A stretch of DNA of 64,000 nt from Alphaproteobacteria bacterium (lineage in GTDB: Bacteria; Pseudomonadota; Alphaproteobacteria; Micavibrionales; Micavibrionaceae). Below are positions 36,766-46,139 of this stretch, in pieces; the stretch's first letter is position 1, and the number at the start of each line of letters is the position of its first letter. Under the pieces are notes generated by a model that saw nothing but the letters and a program-made list of their open reading frames with translations, was not told the DNA's origin and ran no database searches. The stretch spans positions 117,861-181,860 of the forward strand of contig JAJRYK010000020.1 in assembly GCA_024275825.1 (NCBI GenBank). The letters are read 5' to 3'. A program made the translations under genes and the position numbers.

Positions 36766-37251
36766 ATGAAAAAGCCAAAACTCACGGCTTTGGACAGCGC
36801 CCGTCTGTCCAAAGATAAAAAAGCACAAAATTTTTATGACGCGATGCAAATTGATGTACTGGCCCGCACGCTATGGGGTGAGGCGCGCGGTGAGGGTGCG
36901 CAGGGCATGGAGGCTGTGGCGGGCACGGTGCTTAATCGTGTGAAGGTGGCTGAAGAGAAGGGCGGTAAATTTTGGTGGGGCGGCAATATTATTCAAGTGT
37001 GCCAAAAGCCCTATCAATTCTCTGCCTGGAACCGCAGCGACCCAAATTTCAAAAAGCTTCAGAGCGTTGATGAGGGTGACGCGCCTTTTGCCAAAGCGCT
37101 CAAGATTGCAAAGCGCGCTGTTGCGGGAAAGCTTGATGACCCAACGCGCGACGCGACGCATTACCACACCAAAAGTATTTCACCCTATTGGTCCAAGCAA
37201 GAAAAGCCGACCACTATTATCGGCAATCATATTTTCTATCGTATTATTTAG
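36766..37251 (+). CDS. Cell wall hydrolase (SleB/Hydrolase_2 family), endolysin
   Basis: A 161-residue protein with LARTLWGEARGEGAQGMEAVAGTVLNRV; Glu39 in WGEARGE is the expected catalytic acid of SleB-type lytic enzymes. CQKPYQFSAWN and DATHYHT are further family markers. It has no signal peptide, so release would need the holin encoded 12 bases downstream. It cleaves peptidoglycan to free particles. AAAGGA precedes the ATG. Confidence 0.88.
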   Translation: MKKPKLTALDSARLSKDKKAQNFYDAMQIDVLARTLWGEARGEGAQGMEAVAGTVLNRVKVAEEKGGKFWWGGNIIQVCQKPYQFSAWNRSDPNFKKLQSVDEGDAPFAKALKIAKRAVAGKLDDPTRDATHYHTKSISPYWSKQEKPTTIIGNHIFYRII

Positions 37252-37263
37252 GAGGACGATTTC

Positions 37264-37776
37264 ATGATTGAAACATTACTCGCCAAGGTCGGTTTGCCAA
37301 TCCTTGTGAATATCGTGGCAGACGTGCTGGACGGCGTTGATACGCCGATCACAAAGGGCGCGTCAAAGGCGCTGCGCGATGTTGATGAAGCCATAAAATC
37401 CGGAAATATTGATGCTGAGCAAATTGCAGAGGCCAATCGCCATACAGAAAAAATTACAGAGTTGCAGATACGTGAAAACATATCCAACCTGGCCGCAATC
37501 AACGAGACAATCCGCGCCGAAGTCGTCTCTCAAGATCAATATGTGCGCCGTATGCGTCCAACTTTTGGCTATATCATGGCTGTGACCTGGGGCGCGCAGA
37601 TGTTGGGGCTGGCCTATGTGATGGTGTTTGAAACGGCGCGCGCTGGTTTGGTGCTCAACGCCATGGGCAACCTTACCGCGATCTGGGCTGTTGGCCTGTC
37701 TGTGCTGGGGATTTATGTGTATAAACGCAGTGAAGATAAAAAGCTGATAAGCTCAAGCGCTATACAAAATAAATAA
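37264..37776 (+). CDS. Holin of the GTA_holin_3TM type
   Basis: A 170-residue protein. The first half contains a short hydrophobic start and an amphipathic, acidic helix region (DVDEAIKSGNIDAEQIAEAN, then HTEKITELQ). The second half has VRRMRPTFGYIMAVTWGAQML, where the RPxxxY motif opens a pair of membrane helices; this layout is seen in the holins of gene transfer agents and some prophages. It would permit lysin release. A strong AGGAGG precedes the ATG. It is the last gene of the cassette. Confidence 0.8.
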   Translation: MIETLLAKVGLPILVNIVADVLDGVDTPITKGASKALRDVDEAIKSGNIDAEQIAEANRHTEKITELQIRENISNLAAINETIRAEVVSQDQYVRRMRPTFGYIMAVTWGAQMLGLAYVMVFETARAGLVLNAMGNLTAIWAVGLSVLGIYVYKRSEDKKLISSSAIQNK

Positions 37777-37846
37777 AACTGACCCTCATCTCCTCGTTCG
37801 ATGCGGCTCTGTTAATATTTCTCTTTTTATCTCTGTCTTTTACTCT

Positions 37847-37889
37847 ATATTATAACGTGAATTTTAACATGTGATTCACATTATAATAT
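37847..37889. repeat. Long inverted repeat just upstream of nhaA
   Basis: Arms ATATTATAACGTGAAT (37847-37862) and ATTCACATTATAATAT (37874-37889) pair over 16 bases with one mismatch around an 11-base spacer. It lies 12 bases before the nhaA ATG. It may be an operator for a dimeric regulator or an RNA hairpin controlling translation, and it also lies at the right edge of the phage cassette. There is no T-run, so it is not a standard terminator. Confidence 0.7.
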
Positions 37890-37901
37890 ATTTAGGTCCA
37901 A

Positions 37902-39167
37902 ATGCAAAATCGCTCTCTTCTCAGTCCCAATGACGTATTCAAGCAAATAAAAGAGTTCTTTCGGTTGGCATCTGCAGGGGGCATTGTTCTCGCTCTTGCG
38001 GCGCTCGCGGCGTTGATCATTGCCAACTCTCCTTTCTATGATACATATGATTATATCCTAAACGGCGTTAAGTTTCGTATAGGGTTCGATTCAATTCTCA
38101 ATGATGGTTTTGATTTTGAGGTGCGAAAATCTCTTCTGCTCTGGATCAATGATGGCTTTATGGCTGTCTTTTTCTTTCTGGTTGGCCTTGAAATAAAGCG
38201 TGAAGTTGTTAGCGGAGAGCTTTCGACACGTTCCAGGGCTTTGTTGCCCGCGATTGCCGCTGTGGGCGGCATGATCGTCCCGGCTGTTATTTATTACTAC
38301 ATCAACATGGACACGCCGGAAAACCTCGCGGGTTGGGCTATTCCTGCCGCAACTGATATTGCCTTTGCGCTGGGTGTCTTAAGTCTTCTGGGGTCTAAGG
38401 CGCCGGTGCGATTAAAGATCTTGCTGACCGCCATTGCCATTATTGACGATCTTGGCGCAATTCTTATCATCGCATTCTTTTATACCAAGGGCCTTGCTAT
38501 TGAGCCGTTCTTTTTCGCGGTGGCCGCTCTGATAGGGCTTTTCATCCTCAATAATCGCCACGTATCTAAAACGGCGCCTTACGTCATTTTGGGTGTTATT
38601 TTGTGGGTAGCCGTTTTGAAATCGGGCGTGCACGCAACGCTGGCTGGTGTTGTCACTGCGCTATTTATTCCAATGACATGTCCAAAAGATCCAGAGTATT
38701 CCCCATGCAAGCATTTGGAACACGCGCTTCATCCCTGGGTGGCTTTTGGTATTTTGCCGGTTTTTGCGTTCGCAAATGCGGGCGTTCCGTTTAAGGGCAT
38801 GGGGCTTCATTCTCTGCTCGATCCGGTAACGCTGGGCATTATTCTCGGTCTTGTTGTCGGTAAGGAGTTGGGTATTTTCTCCCTGCTGTGGTTGACCATC
38901 AAGTCGGGCCTGTCGCCCATGCCCAAGGGTGTGCGCTGGATTCACCTATATGCCGTTTCTCTCCTTTGCGGTATCGGCTTTACCATGTCGCTATTTATCG
39001 GCGGGCTTGCCTTTGATGATCTTGCGCATCAGGCATCCATCCGTCTTGGCGTTCTTGTAGGCTCAGTAATCTCAGCCCTGGCAGGTTTTGCCATCCTTTA
39101 TTTTGCCCGCCCCGCAGAAGACCCGGCGCCGACTCCAGAATCACAATGGAAAGAACAGCAAAAATAG
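37902..39167 (+). CDS. nhaA: Na+/H+ antiporter NhaA
   Basis: A 421-residue inner-membrane antiporter that expels sodium in exchange for protons. The paired ion-binding aspartates stand at 182-183 (AIAIIDDLGAILIIAFFYT). GLEIKREVVSGELST and GWAIPAATDIAFALGVLSLLGS are further hallmarks. About 12 membrane helices are expected. It is separated from the phage cassette by 125 bases containing a long inverted repeat. The short charged tail (DPAPTPESQWKEQQK) is unremarkable. Confidence 0.96.
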   Translation: MQNRSLLSPNDVFKQIKEFFRLASAGGIVLALAALAALIIANSPFYDTYDYILNGVKFRIGFDSILNDGFDFEVRKSLLLWINDGFMAVFFFLVGLEIKREVVSGELSTRSRALLPAIAAVGGMIVPAVIYYYINMDTPENLAGWAIPAATDIAFALGVLSLLGSKAPVRLKILLTAIAIIDDLGAILIIAFFYTKGLAIEPFFFAVAALIGLFILNNRHVSKTAPYVILGVILWVAVLKSGVHATLAGVVTALFIPMTCPKDPEYSPCKHLEHALHPWVAFGILPVFAFANAGVPFKGMGLHSLLDPVTLGIILGLVVGKELGIFSLLWLTIKSGLSPMPKGVRWIHLYAVSLLCGIGFTMSLFIGGLAFDDLAHQASIRLGVLVGSVISALAGFAILYFARPAEDPAPTPESQWKEQQK

Positions 39168-39253
39168 AGTATCCTTTGCAAACGATGTAATTTCACGCCT
39201 GCGTATCACGCTTAACATCTGTTAAGAGACACAATAATGAAGGGGCTATAATT

Positions 39254-40705
39254 ATGACCGTAAAGACACCAATCACAATCGCAAAGGGCGACGGGATTGG
39301 CCCGGAAATTATGGATGCTACGCTTGGCATTCTTGAGGCCGCTGGCGCGCAGCTTGAGATTGAGGAAATTAAAATTGGTGAGGCGGTTTATAAAAGCGGC
39401 GTGGCCAATGGCATTGATGATGCGGCGTGGGACAGCCTTAATCGCACGAAAATATTCCTTAAAGCGCCCATTACAACGCCGCAGGGCGGCGGGTTTAAAT
39501 CGCTCAATGTAACCATTCGCAAGCAATGCTCGCTCTTTGCCAATATACGTCCGTGTGTTGCCTATGCGCCCTATGTGAAGACGAATTTCCCGACCATGGA
39601 TCTGGTGATTGTGCGCGAGAACGAGGAGGATTTATATGGCGGGATTGAATATCGCCAGTCTCAGGACGTGACGGCCGCGCTGAAAATTATCACCCGGCCG
39701 GGCTGTGAGCGCATTGTGCGCTACGCCTTTGAATATGCGCGGGCAAACGGTCGCAAGCGCGTGACCTGCATGACCAAAGACAATATTATGAAAATCTCTG
39801 ACGGGTTGTTCCATCAGGTTTTTGATGAAATTGCCGCCGAATATACTGATATTGATTGCAACCATATGATTGTCGATATCGGCACGGCCAAGGTTGCGGC
39901 GCATCCGGAAATGTTTGATGTGATTGTGACGCTTAATCTGTATGGCGATATTATTTCCGATGTGGCGGCCGAAGTTACCGGCTCTGTCGGGCTTGGCGGT
40001 TCGTCCAATATTGGCGAGGATTTCGCAATGTTTGAGGCTGTGCACGGCTCCGCGCCAGACATTGCCGGGCAGGGCATTGCCAATCCGTCCGGTCTTATTC
40101 TGGGCGCTATTCAAATGCTGGTTCATATCGGGCAGGGCGAGGTTGCTGCGAAGGTGCATAATGCGTGGCTCAAAACGATTGAGGATGGCATTCACACCGG
40201 CGATATTTACCGCAAAGAAACCAGTAAGAAAAAGGTCGGTACGGCTGATTTTTCTGCCGCAGTTATTGAGCGCTTGGGCAAAACTCCGGAAAAGATGAAG
40301 GTGGTTGATTACAGCGCTGCCCCGCCGGGCGGGATTAAGCTCCCGCCTTTGACAAAAAGCAAGCCGGAAGAAAAGCTGCGCGTTGGGGTTGATATCGGCC
40401 TTAATTGGGACGGCAAGCCTGATGAGCTGGCCGGGCTGATGTGGGATTGCCTGTTGCCGGAGCATAATTTAGCGCTGCAGATGATCTCCAATCGCGGCAC
40501 AAAGGTCTGGCCGGACGGCAAGGACGGCACATTTTGCGCCGATAACTGGCGTTTACGCTTCATGGCTGTGAACGGGCAGGTCAAAACTTCTCAAGTCCTG
40601 TCGCTCATGAACAACATGAACGAAGCCGGCTTCAACTTCACCAAATCCGCCATGCTGCATACCTTTAGCGGCAAGCCTGGCTTTACCGTGGCGCAGGGGG
40701 AGTAA
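39254..40705 (+). CDS. icd: Isocitrate dehydrogenase with C-terminal extension
   Basis: A 483-residue beta-decarboxylating dehydrogenase. TIAKGDGIGPEIM, PQGGGFKSLNVTIRKQCSLFANIRP (carrying the substrate Ser/Asn/Arg loop), YGDIISDVAAEVTGSVGLGGSSNIG and AVHGSAPDIAGQGIANP identify it. The last 140 or so residues form the extra domain seen in Rickettsia- and Thermus-type isocitrate dehydrogenases. It converts isocitrate to 2-oxoglutarate in the TCA cycle; NADP preference is likely but not provable here. The 3' end overlaps the convergent kinase gene by 23 bases. Aconitase is encoded 2.7 kb downstream. Confidence 0.93.
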   Translation: MTVKTPITIAKGDGIGPEIMDATLGILEAAGAQLEIEEIKIGEAVYKSGVANGIDDAAWDSLNRTKIFLKAPITTPQGGGFKSLNVTIRKQCSLFANIRPCVAYAPYVKTNFPTMDLVIVRENEEDLYGGIEYRQSQDVTAALKIITRPGCERIVRYAFEYARANGRKRVTCMTKDNIMKISDGLFHQVFDEIAAEYTDIDCNHMIVDIGTAKVAAHPEMFDVIVTLNLYGDIISDVAAEVTGSVGLGGSSNIGEDFAMFEAVHGSAPDIAGQGIANPSGLILGAIQMLVHIGQGEVAAKVHNAWLKTIEDGIHTGDIYRKETSKKKVGTADFSAAVIERLGKTPEKMKVVDYSAAPPGGIKLPPLTKSKPEEKLRVGVDIGLNWDGKPDELAGLMWDCLLPEHNLALQMISNRGTKVWPDGKDGTFCADNWRLRFMAVNGQVKTSQVLSLMNNMNEAGFNFTKSAMLHTFSGKPGFTVAQGE

Positions 40706-41321
40706 TAAGTCCCGACTGTATTGCGATTGTTCGTGCGTGGTCTTCTATTAAGCCTTCAGTAGTGTCAATTAAGGTGTGCGGGAAGGCCGGAGCAAGGTTG
40801 AAGTCTATGTCTTCAATATATTTTTTCCATACAACATCGGAAACTCTTTTGGCCGCATCACGCTTTGCATTTCTTTTTTTCATGCGCTTTGTCAGTGTTT
40901 CTTCAGAGCATCTAATCCAGAAAGCGTGAATGCTTATAGATACCTCACTATCACCGCGTAATTTTTTATTAAGCTCTACTAGAAATTGATCGTCTTTGGC
41001 TTCTGTCCCAAACGGAGAGTCGATGATCACATTTTTACCAGCTTGAAGCGCTTGGCTTGCTTGATTAAACATTGCAGCGTAAATGGCTGGGCGAAGACGT
41101 GTTTTATATTCATCCGTTTCAAATGGGTTCTTATCCGTTTCAGGATTATAGGCCTGTATAAGCCCATCAAGTTTCTGACTGGCTGGGCAAAGGTTTGGAT
41201 CATCTTTGTCAACGACCGCAATGCCAAATTGCTTTTTCAATATGCCAGAAACCGTTGATTTTCCGGATGCATTTAGGCCCGCCAGAACGACGCATTCTAG
41301 TGATGTTTCTATGATAGACAT
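40683..41321 (-). CDS. P-loop kinase-like ATPase (AAA_33/zeta-toxin-like)
   Basis: A 212-residue protein with Walker A GLNASGKS at 15-22 and a downstream NVIIDSPFG strand with Asp, giving the fold of small kinases such as the AAA_33 or zeta-toxin groups. A lid-like region with KRMKKRNAKRD follows, and then DVVWKKYIEDIDF. The substrate is unknown. No antitoxin-like small gene adjoins it, so a toxin role is not supported. It converges on and overlaps icd by 23 bases, and lies 31 bases upstream of folD's end in a different unit. Confidence 0.8.
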   Translation of the reverse strand: MSIIETSLECVVLAGLNASGKSTVSGILKKQFGIAVVDKDDPNLCPASQKLDGLIQAYNPETDKNPFETDEYKTRLRPAIYAAMFNQASQALQAGKNVIIDSPFGTEAKDDQFLVELNKKLRGDSEVSISIHAFWIRCSEETLTKRMKKRNAKRDAAKRVSDVVWKKYIEDIDFNLAPAFPHTLIDTTEGLIEDHARTIAIQSGLITPPAPR

Positions 41322-41352
41322 CCGTGCTGTTTAAATGAAATTTTGCGCTATG

Positions 41353-42192
41353 TCAACCATTCGCCGCCTTAACCGTATTGCCCAATAAGCACGCAATTGT
41401 CATTGGCCCTACGCCGCCGGGGACGGGGGTTAGGGCGCTGGCGGTGGTTTTGGCGTTTTCGAAATCTATGTCGCCGCAGAGCTTGCTGTCTTCTTGTCGG
41501 TTAATGCCTATATCGATGACGATAGCGCCGGGTTTGATCCAGCTTTCTTTGACCATTTTGGGCTGGCCGACGGCAGCGATCAGGATATCCGCGCTTTGGC
41601 AGACATGCTCCAGATCGCGGGTTTTTGAGTGCGCGGTGGTCACGGTGCAGTTTTCGGCCAGCAAAATCTGCGCCATCGGCTTGCCGAACAGCAGGGAGCG
41701 GCCAATGATAACGGCGTGCAGGCCGGTGAGGTCGCTGCGCACGCTCTGGATCAGCTTCAGCGCGCCCTGCGGGGTGCAGGGGGCCAGGCCGCTTTCATCG
41801 CCCGCCATTAATTTTCCCTGATTGATATAGGTTAGCCCGTCAACATCCTTGGTCGGGTCGATCATCTGGATTAACGCATCGCTGTCTAGATGTTTTGGTA
41901 CGGGCAGTTGCAGCAAAATGCCATGCACGTTTGGGTTATCATTGAAGGCTTTAATCTCGGCGGCGATGTCTTCCTGCGCGGCCTTTTCCGGCAGGCGGGC
42001 TTCGAAGCTTTTGATCCCTATTTCCGCGCAGGCCTTTATTTTATTGCGCACATAAACAGCGCTGGCCGCATCATCCCCCACCAAAATTACGGCCAAGCCG
42101 GGCTGGGTATGCATTTTTTCTACTTGAGATTTTAACGTCTCCCGCAGCGCGGCTGCGATGGCTTTTCCGTCGATAATTTGGGCTTCGGTCAT
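41353..42192 (-). CDS. folD: Methylenetetrahydrofolate dehydrogenase/cyclohydrolase FolD
   Basis: Bifunctional folate enzyme of about 279 residues. Key segments are YVRNKIKACAEIGI (with the catalytic Lys), GILLQLPVPKHL, PTKDVDGLTYINQGKL, PCTPQGALKLI, AVIIGRSLLFGKPMAQILL and TPVPGGVGPMTIACLL. The ATG at 42192 gives the usual N-terminus MTEAQIIDGKAIAAAL; the frame stays open to 42243, and a longer form overlapping yggT by 26 bases is possible, as neither start has a good ribosome-binding site. It supplies 10-formyl-THF, used by PurH. Confidence 0.94.
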   Translation of the reverse strand: MTEAQIIDGKAIAAALRETLKSQVEKMHTQPGLAVILVGDDAASAVYVRNKIKACAEIGIKSFEARLPEKAAQEDIAAEIKAFNDNPNVHGILLQLPVPKHLDSDALIQMIDPTKDVDGLTYINQGKLMAGDESGLAPCTPQGALKLIQSVRSDLTGLHAVIIGRSLLFGKPMAQILLAENCTVTTAHSKTRDLEHVCQSADILIAAVGQPKMVKESWIKPGAIVIDIGINRQEDSKLCGDIDFENAKTTASALTPVPGGVGPMTIACLLGNTVKAANG

Positions 42193-42217
42193 GGCTTTTC
42201 TTGGCTCTTTCTTTTTA

Positions 42218-42496
42218 TTATAGAAGCGCACCAATAATGACACTGCGCAGGAAAGACAAGCCCATAATGACGATAATGGGGGTTAGATCAATACCGCCAA
42301 TGGGCGGCACATATTTGCGTAAGGGCTTATAAACGGGGTCTGTCGCCTTTTTGAGCAGGGCGATCAGGTTTTGCGCTTGCTGGTTTCCGGCATTTACAAC
42401 TTCAAAGGCGATCAGCCAGCTAATCGCGACCTGTACGATGATAATTATGGTATAGATATCGACGGCGAGATTGATGATGTAGGCAAGCAAATGCAT
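42218..42496 (-). CDS. YggT family membrane protein
   Basis: A 92-residue protein with two YggT-type membrane regions: an N-terminal helix (LLAYIINLAVDIYTIIIIVQVAISWLI, split here for length: LLAYIINLAVDIYT and IIIIVQVAISWLI) and a C-terminal one starting PIGGIDLTPIIVIMGLSFL. KATDPVYKPLRKYVPPIGGIDLTP is the family signature region. Function is not established; relatives are linked to osmotic tolerance or cell division-site proteins. It precedes folD in the same orientation. Confidence 0.88.
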   Translation of the reverse strand: MHLLAYIINLAVDIYTIIIIVQVAISWLIAFEVVNAGNQQAQNLIALLKKATDPVYKPLRKYVPPIGGIDLTPIIVIMGLSFLRSVIIGALL

Positions 42497-42576
42497 GATT
42501 TAAGGTCCTGTGATTACAAAGCGTTAACGTATTTGGTATACTATAGATTGGGGATAATAAGAAAAGGTTTTCGGCC

Positions 42577-43281
42577 ATGTTTGGCATTGATCCATTAACA
42601 GCAGGTGCGCTTTTAACGCTCGCGGCGGGTTCGAGCGATTTCTGCACGCCGCCAAAACCAACGGAGATCAACGTTATTCCGGCCTCGCAAGAGGTTAAAT
42701 ATGATTACTCCCGCTCGCTGTCTGATCTGCAGGGGCAAGAGGTTGATACGATAAATCCCTATGATTTCACAGGAAACAGCCGGACGCAGGGCTTTATGAA
42801 GGGCAGCATCAAGATGCAGCCGCGTGTGGAGCTGGATTACAAACACTATCCGCGCCAAAATGTCGTGTGCATTTGGTATGACAAAATCAATATAGAGTTC
42901 GAGATTGACCCAACAATCGTGATCGCGAAGGAGGTCTATAAAGACCGCTGTATGCATAAGGCCGTGAAAACCCATGAGCTTAAGCACGTCACGGCGGACC
43001 GTAAAATCGTGAACCAATATGCCAAGGTAATGGGACAAAAAGTCTATGACGGCCTTAAGCAGCGCGGCTTTAAGGCTGGTCCCGTTCGGCCCGATGATGC
43101 GCAGGCCATCGCTGACCGTATGCAAAAAACGGTCTTCCAAATCATTGAACATGAATATAAAAAAATGGAACTAGACCGCGTTGAAGCGCAACAAGCCATT
43201 GATAGCTTGGAAGAGTATAATGATGTCGGCGATTTATGTCCGGATTTTGATAAAAGGCTGCGGAAGAAAAAGCGGCGATAA
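42577..43281 (+). CDS. Putative zinc-peptidase-like protein with HELKH motif
   Basis: A 234-residue protein not assigned to a named family. His133-Glu-Leu-Lys-His137 (KTHELKHVTADRKIV) matches HExxH zinc-peptidase active sites and resembles the DUF922 group of putative proteases. The N-terminus (MFGIDPLTAGALLTLAAGSSD) is mildly hydrophobic and may be an atypical export signal. The C-terminal part is helical and basic, ending RLRKKKRR. AAGG lies upstream of the ATG. It stands alone between the divergent yggT and acnA. Confidence 0.75.
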   Translation: MFGIDPLTAGALLTLAAGSSDFCTPPKPTEINVIPASQEVKYDYSRSLSDLQGQEVDTINPYDFTGNSRTQGFMKGSIKMQPRVELDYKHYPRQNVVCIWYDKINIEFEIDPTIVIAKEVYKDRCMHKAVKTHELKHVTADRKIVNQYAKVMGQKVYDGLKQRGFKAGPVRPDDAQAIADRMQKTVFQIIEHEYKKMELDRVEAQQAIDSLEEYNDVGDLCPDFDKRLRKKKRR

Positions 43282-43389
43282 GTTTCTATGTTTACATACC
43301 CAAGTCTGCATTAACCACTTCTTAGGGGCCTTCGTTCATGCTAGTCTGTTGACGAGGAATTCGTTCTATATTTCAGGGGAATAGATCAC

Positions 43390-46068
43390 ATGACATGTAC
43401 CGGCCAGGACACGCTTCAAACGCGTAGAACACTTACCGTTGATGGTAAGGATTACGATTATTTTTCACTCAAGGCGGCGGCGGAGAAGATTGGCGATATT
43501 GATCGCTTACCGTTTACGCTCAAGGTTTTGCTGGAGAATTTGCTCCGTTTCGAAGACGGACGCAGCGTTAGCACGGATGATGTGCAGGCTTTGGCGGGCT
43601 GGCTCAAAAACAAGAAATCGGATACAGAAATCGCTTACCGCCCTGCGCGCGTGTTGATGCAGGATTTTACCGGCGTTCCGGCTGTTGTTGATCTGGCGGC
43701 GATGCGCGAGGCGATGAAAAGTCTTGGCGGTGATGCGCAGAAGATTAACCCGCTCGTGCCTGTTGATTTGGTGATTGATCATTCGGTGATGGTGGATGAA
43801 TCCGGGACGCCGCAGGCATTTCAGGCCAATGTTGAGCGCGAGTTTGAGCGCAATGGCGAGCGCTATGAATTCCTGAAATGGGGCCAGGGCGCGTTTAAAA
43901 ACTTCCGCGTGGTGCCGCCGGGCACCGGTATTTGTCATCAGGTGAATTTGGAATATCTCGCCCAAACCGTCTGGGTGGATGAAGATGAAAATGACAGTCA
44001 TAAGGGCGCTCAAGTCGCCTATCCCGATACGCTGGTCGGTACGGATTCCCATACAACGATGGTGAATGGTCTCGCCGTTTTGGGTTGGGGCGTTGGCGGG
44101 ATTGAGGCCGAGGCCGCAATGCTTGGTCAGCCGATTTCGATGCTGATCCCTGAGGTGGTTGGTTTTAAGCTGACCGGGGAGCTGAGCGAAGGCATGACCG
44201 CGACGGATTTGGTTTTGGTGATTGTGCAGATGCTGCGCGAGTTGGGCGTGGTTGGTAAATTTGTTGAATTTTATGGCCCCGGTTTGGATCATTTGTCGCT
44301 GGCGGACCAGGCTACGATCGCCAATATGGCGCCGGAATATGGCGCGACCTGCGGGTTTTTCCCGGTGGATGAGGAAACGTTGAATTATCTGCGCTTTACT
44401 GGCCGTGATGAACACCGTGTGAAGCTGGTTGAGGCCTATGCGAAGGAGCAGGGCATGTGGCGCGATGCAAACACGCCTGATCCGGAATTCACGACAACGA
44501 TGGCGCTTGACCTTTCAACCGTTGTGCCGTCAATTTCCGGGCCGAAACGTCCGCAAGATCGTATTGCGCTGACCGATTCTGTTGAGTCTTTTAAGGGCGT
44601 TTGCGCCGAGGCAAAATCTATGCCGGTTGAGGGCGCGGACTATACCATTGATAATGGCGATGTCGTGATTGCGGCGATTACGAGCTGTACAAACACCTCT
44701 AACCCGGCGGTTATGGTTGCTGCTGGCCTTGTTGCCAAAAAGGCGCATGCGCTGGGGATGACCGTGAAGCCGTGGGTGAAAACCTCTCTCGCGCCCGGCT
44801 CTCAAGTCGTGACGGATTATTTGAACAAGGCTGGTTTGCAAAAAGATCTGGACGCGCTGGGTTTTAATACGGTTGGCTATGGCTGCACGACATGCATCGG
44901 GAATTCCGGGCCGCTGGCCGCGCCGATTTCTAAGGCGGTGAATGAGGGCGATTTGAATGTGACCTCTGTTCTGTCTGGAAACCGGAATTTCGAGGGACGG
45001 ATTTCGCCGGATATTAAATCGAATTATCTGGCCTCTCCGCCGCTGGTTGTGGCCTACGCGCTGGCTGGGTCGATGAAGATTGATCTGTATAACGAGCCGC
45101 TGGGGCAAGACAAAGATGGCAATGATGTTTTCATGAAAGACATCTGGCCAACCAATCAAGAGGTCGCCGATACGGTCCGCGATTGTTTGACTTCCGAGAT
45201 GTTTAAAACGCGTTATGCCGATGTGTTTAAGGGGCCGGAGGAGTGGCAGGCGATTGATACGGCTGCGGCGAGCGAGACTTATGGCTGGCAGGATAGCTCG
45301 ACCTATATCCAAAACCCGCCATTCTTTGAAAATATGGGACATGAGCCGAATAGCTTTGAGAACATCACCGGCGCGCGGCCGCTGGCGATTTTGGGTGATA
45401 GCGTTACAACGGATCATATCTCGCCCGCGGGCGCATTTAAGCCGGATCACCCGGCGGGGAAATACTTGGTGGATCATGGCGTTGCGCCGAAGGATTTTAA
45501 TTCCTATGGCTCGCGCCGCGGGAATGACCGCGTGATGGCGCGCGGCACGTTCGCCAATATCCGCATTAAAAATGAAATGGTGCCGGGCACCGAAGGCGGT
45601 TATACCAAGCATATTCCAACTGGTGAAGATATGAGCATTTATGACGCCTCGATGAGGTATCAGGAAGAGGGCACGCCGCTGGTTGTATTTGGTGGCAAGG
45701 AATATGGTACAGGCTCCTCCCGCGATTGGGCGGCTAAGGGTACACGCTTGTTGGGCGTGAAGGCCGTGATCGCCGAGAGCTTTGAGCGCATTCACCGCTC
45801 TAATTTAGTTGGTATGGGCGTGATGCCGTTGCAGTTCAAAGATGGTGTAAGCCGCATAACGCTTAATCTCAAGGGTGATGAAACGTTCGATGTTACCGGC
45901 ATTGAGGGTGATTTAAAGCCCGGCCAGGATATTAACCTGACGGTGCATTATGCTGATGGATCATCACAAGAGGCTACGCTGCTTTGCCGCATCGATACAC
46001 TGGATGAGATCGAATATTACCGCAATGGTGGGATTTTGCATTACGTCTTACGTAGCCTTGCTGCATAA
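43390..46068 (+). CDS. acnA: Aconitate hydratase A
   Basis: An 892-residue monomeric aconitase (AcnA/IRP type). The three cluster-ligating cysteines lie in SCTNTSNPA (about 434) and [14 protein letters not shown] (about 498-501). [29 protein letters not shown] and the domain-4 motif [22 protein letters not shown] are intact. It converts citrate to isocitrate, feeding the isocitrate dehydrogenase encoded upstream. AGGGGA precedes the ATG. Confidence 0.97.
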   Translation: MTCTGQDTLQTRRTLTVDGKDYDYFSLKAAAEKIGDIDRLPFTLKVLLENLLRFEDGRSVSTDDVQALAGWLKNKKSDTEIAYRPARVLMQDFTGVPAVVDLAAMREAMKSLGGDAQKINPLVPVDLVIDHSVMVDESGTPQAFQANVEREFERNGERYEFLKWGQGAFKNFRVVPPGTGICHQVNLEYLAQTVWVDEDENDSHKGAQVAYPDTLVGTDSHTTMVNGLAVLGWGVGGIEAEAAMLGQPISMLIPEVVGFKLTGELSEGMTATDLVLVIVQMLRELGVVGKFVEFYGPGLDHLSLADQATIANMAPEYGATCGFFPVDEETLNYLRFTGRDEHRVKLVEAYAKEQGMWRDANTPDPEFTTTMALDLSTVVPSISGPKRPQDRIALTDSVESFKGVCAEAKSMPVEGADYTIDNGDVVIAAITSCTNTSNPAVMVAAGLVAKKAHALGMTVKPWVKTSLAPGSQVVTDYLNKAGLQKDLDALGFNTVGYGCTTCIGNSGPLAAPISKAVNEGDLNVTSVLSGNRNFEGRISPDIKSNYLASPPLVVAYALAGSMKIDLYNEPLGQDKDGNDVFMKDIWPTNQEVADTVRDCLTSEMFKTRYADVFKGPEEWQAIDTAAASETYGWQDSSTYIQNPPFFENMGHEPNSFENITGARPLAILGDSVTTDHISPAGAFKPDHPAGKYLVDHGVAPKDFNSYGSRRGNDRVMARGTFANIRIKNEMVPGTEGGYTKHIPTGEDMSIYDASMRYQEEGTPLVVFGGKEYGTGSSRDWAAKGTRLLGVKAVIAESFERIHRSNLVGMGVMPLQFKDGVSRITLNLKGDETFDVTGIEGDLKPGQDINLTVHYADGSSQEATLLCRIDTLDEIEYYRNGGILHYVLRSLAA

Positions 46069-46139
46069 GACGTAGCTTGTCTCCGCGAAGGCGGGGATGC
46101 TGCGCAGCCTGGCGGCTTAAGCTTTAAAACTTAAATCGT

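Noticed and set aside
20276..38000. Integrase, att repeats or tRNA insertion site around the phage cassette
   Set aside because: None was found by eye in either flank; no tRNA-like sequence and no matching direct repeats were noticed, though short repeats could be missed.
39632..40465. Minus-strand open frame (277 codons) opposite icd
   Set aside because: Antisense shadow of a conserved enzyme, with no ribosome-binding site or family signature.
40683..41321. Zeta-toxin of a toxin-antitoxin pair
   Set aside because: Only the P-loop and general fold fit; there is no small antitoxin gene beside it.
43507..44415. Minus-strand open frame (302 codons) opposite the 5' half of acnA
   Set aside because: Same reason: shadow of conserved coding sequence.
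44530..45795. Long minus-strand open frame (421 codons) opposite acnA
   Set aside because: It is antisense to clearly coding, motif-complete aconitase sequence and its product is Arg/His/Ile-rich, as expected from a codon-bias shadow.
46043..46073. Hairpin ACGTCTTA/TAAGACGT at the end of acnA as terminator
   Set aside because: Stem is short, overlaps the coding end and has no T-run.
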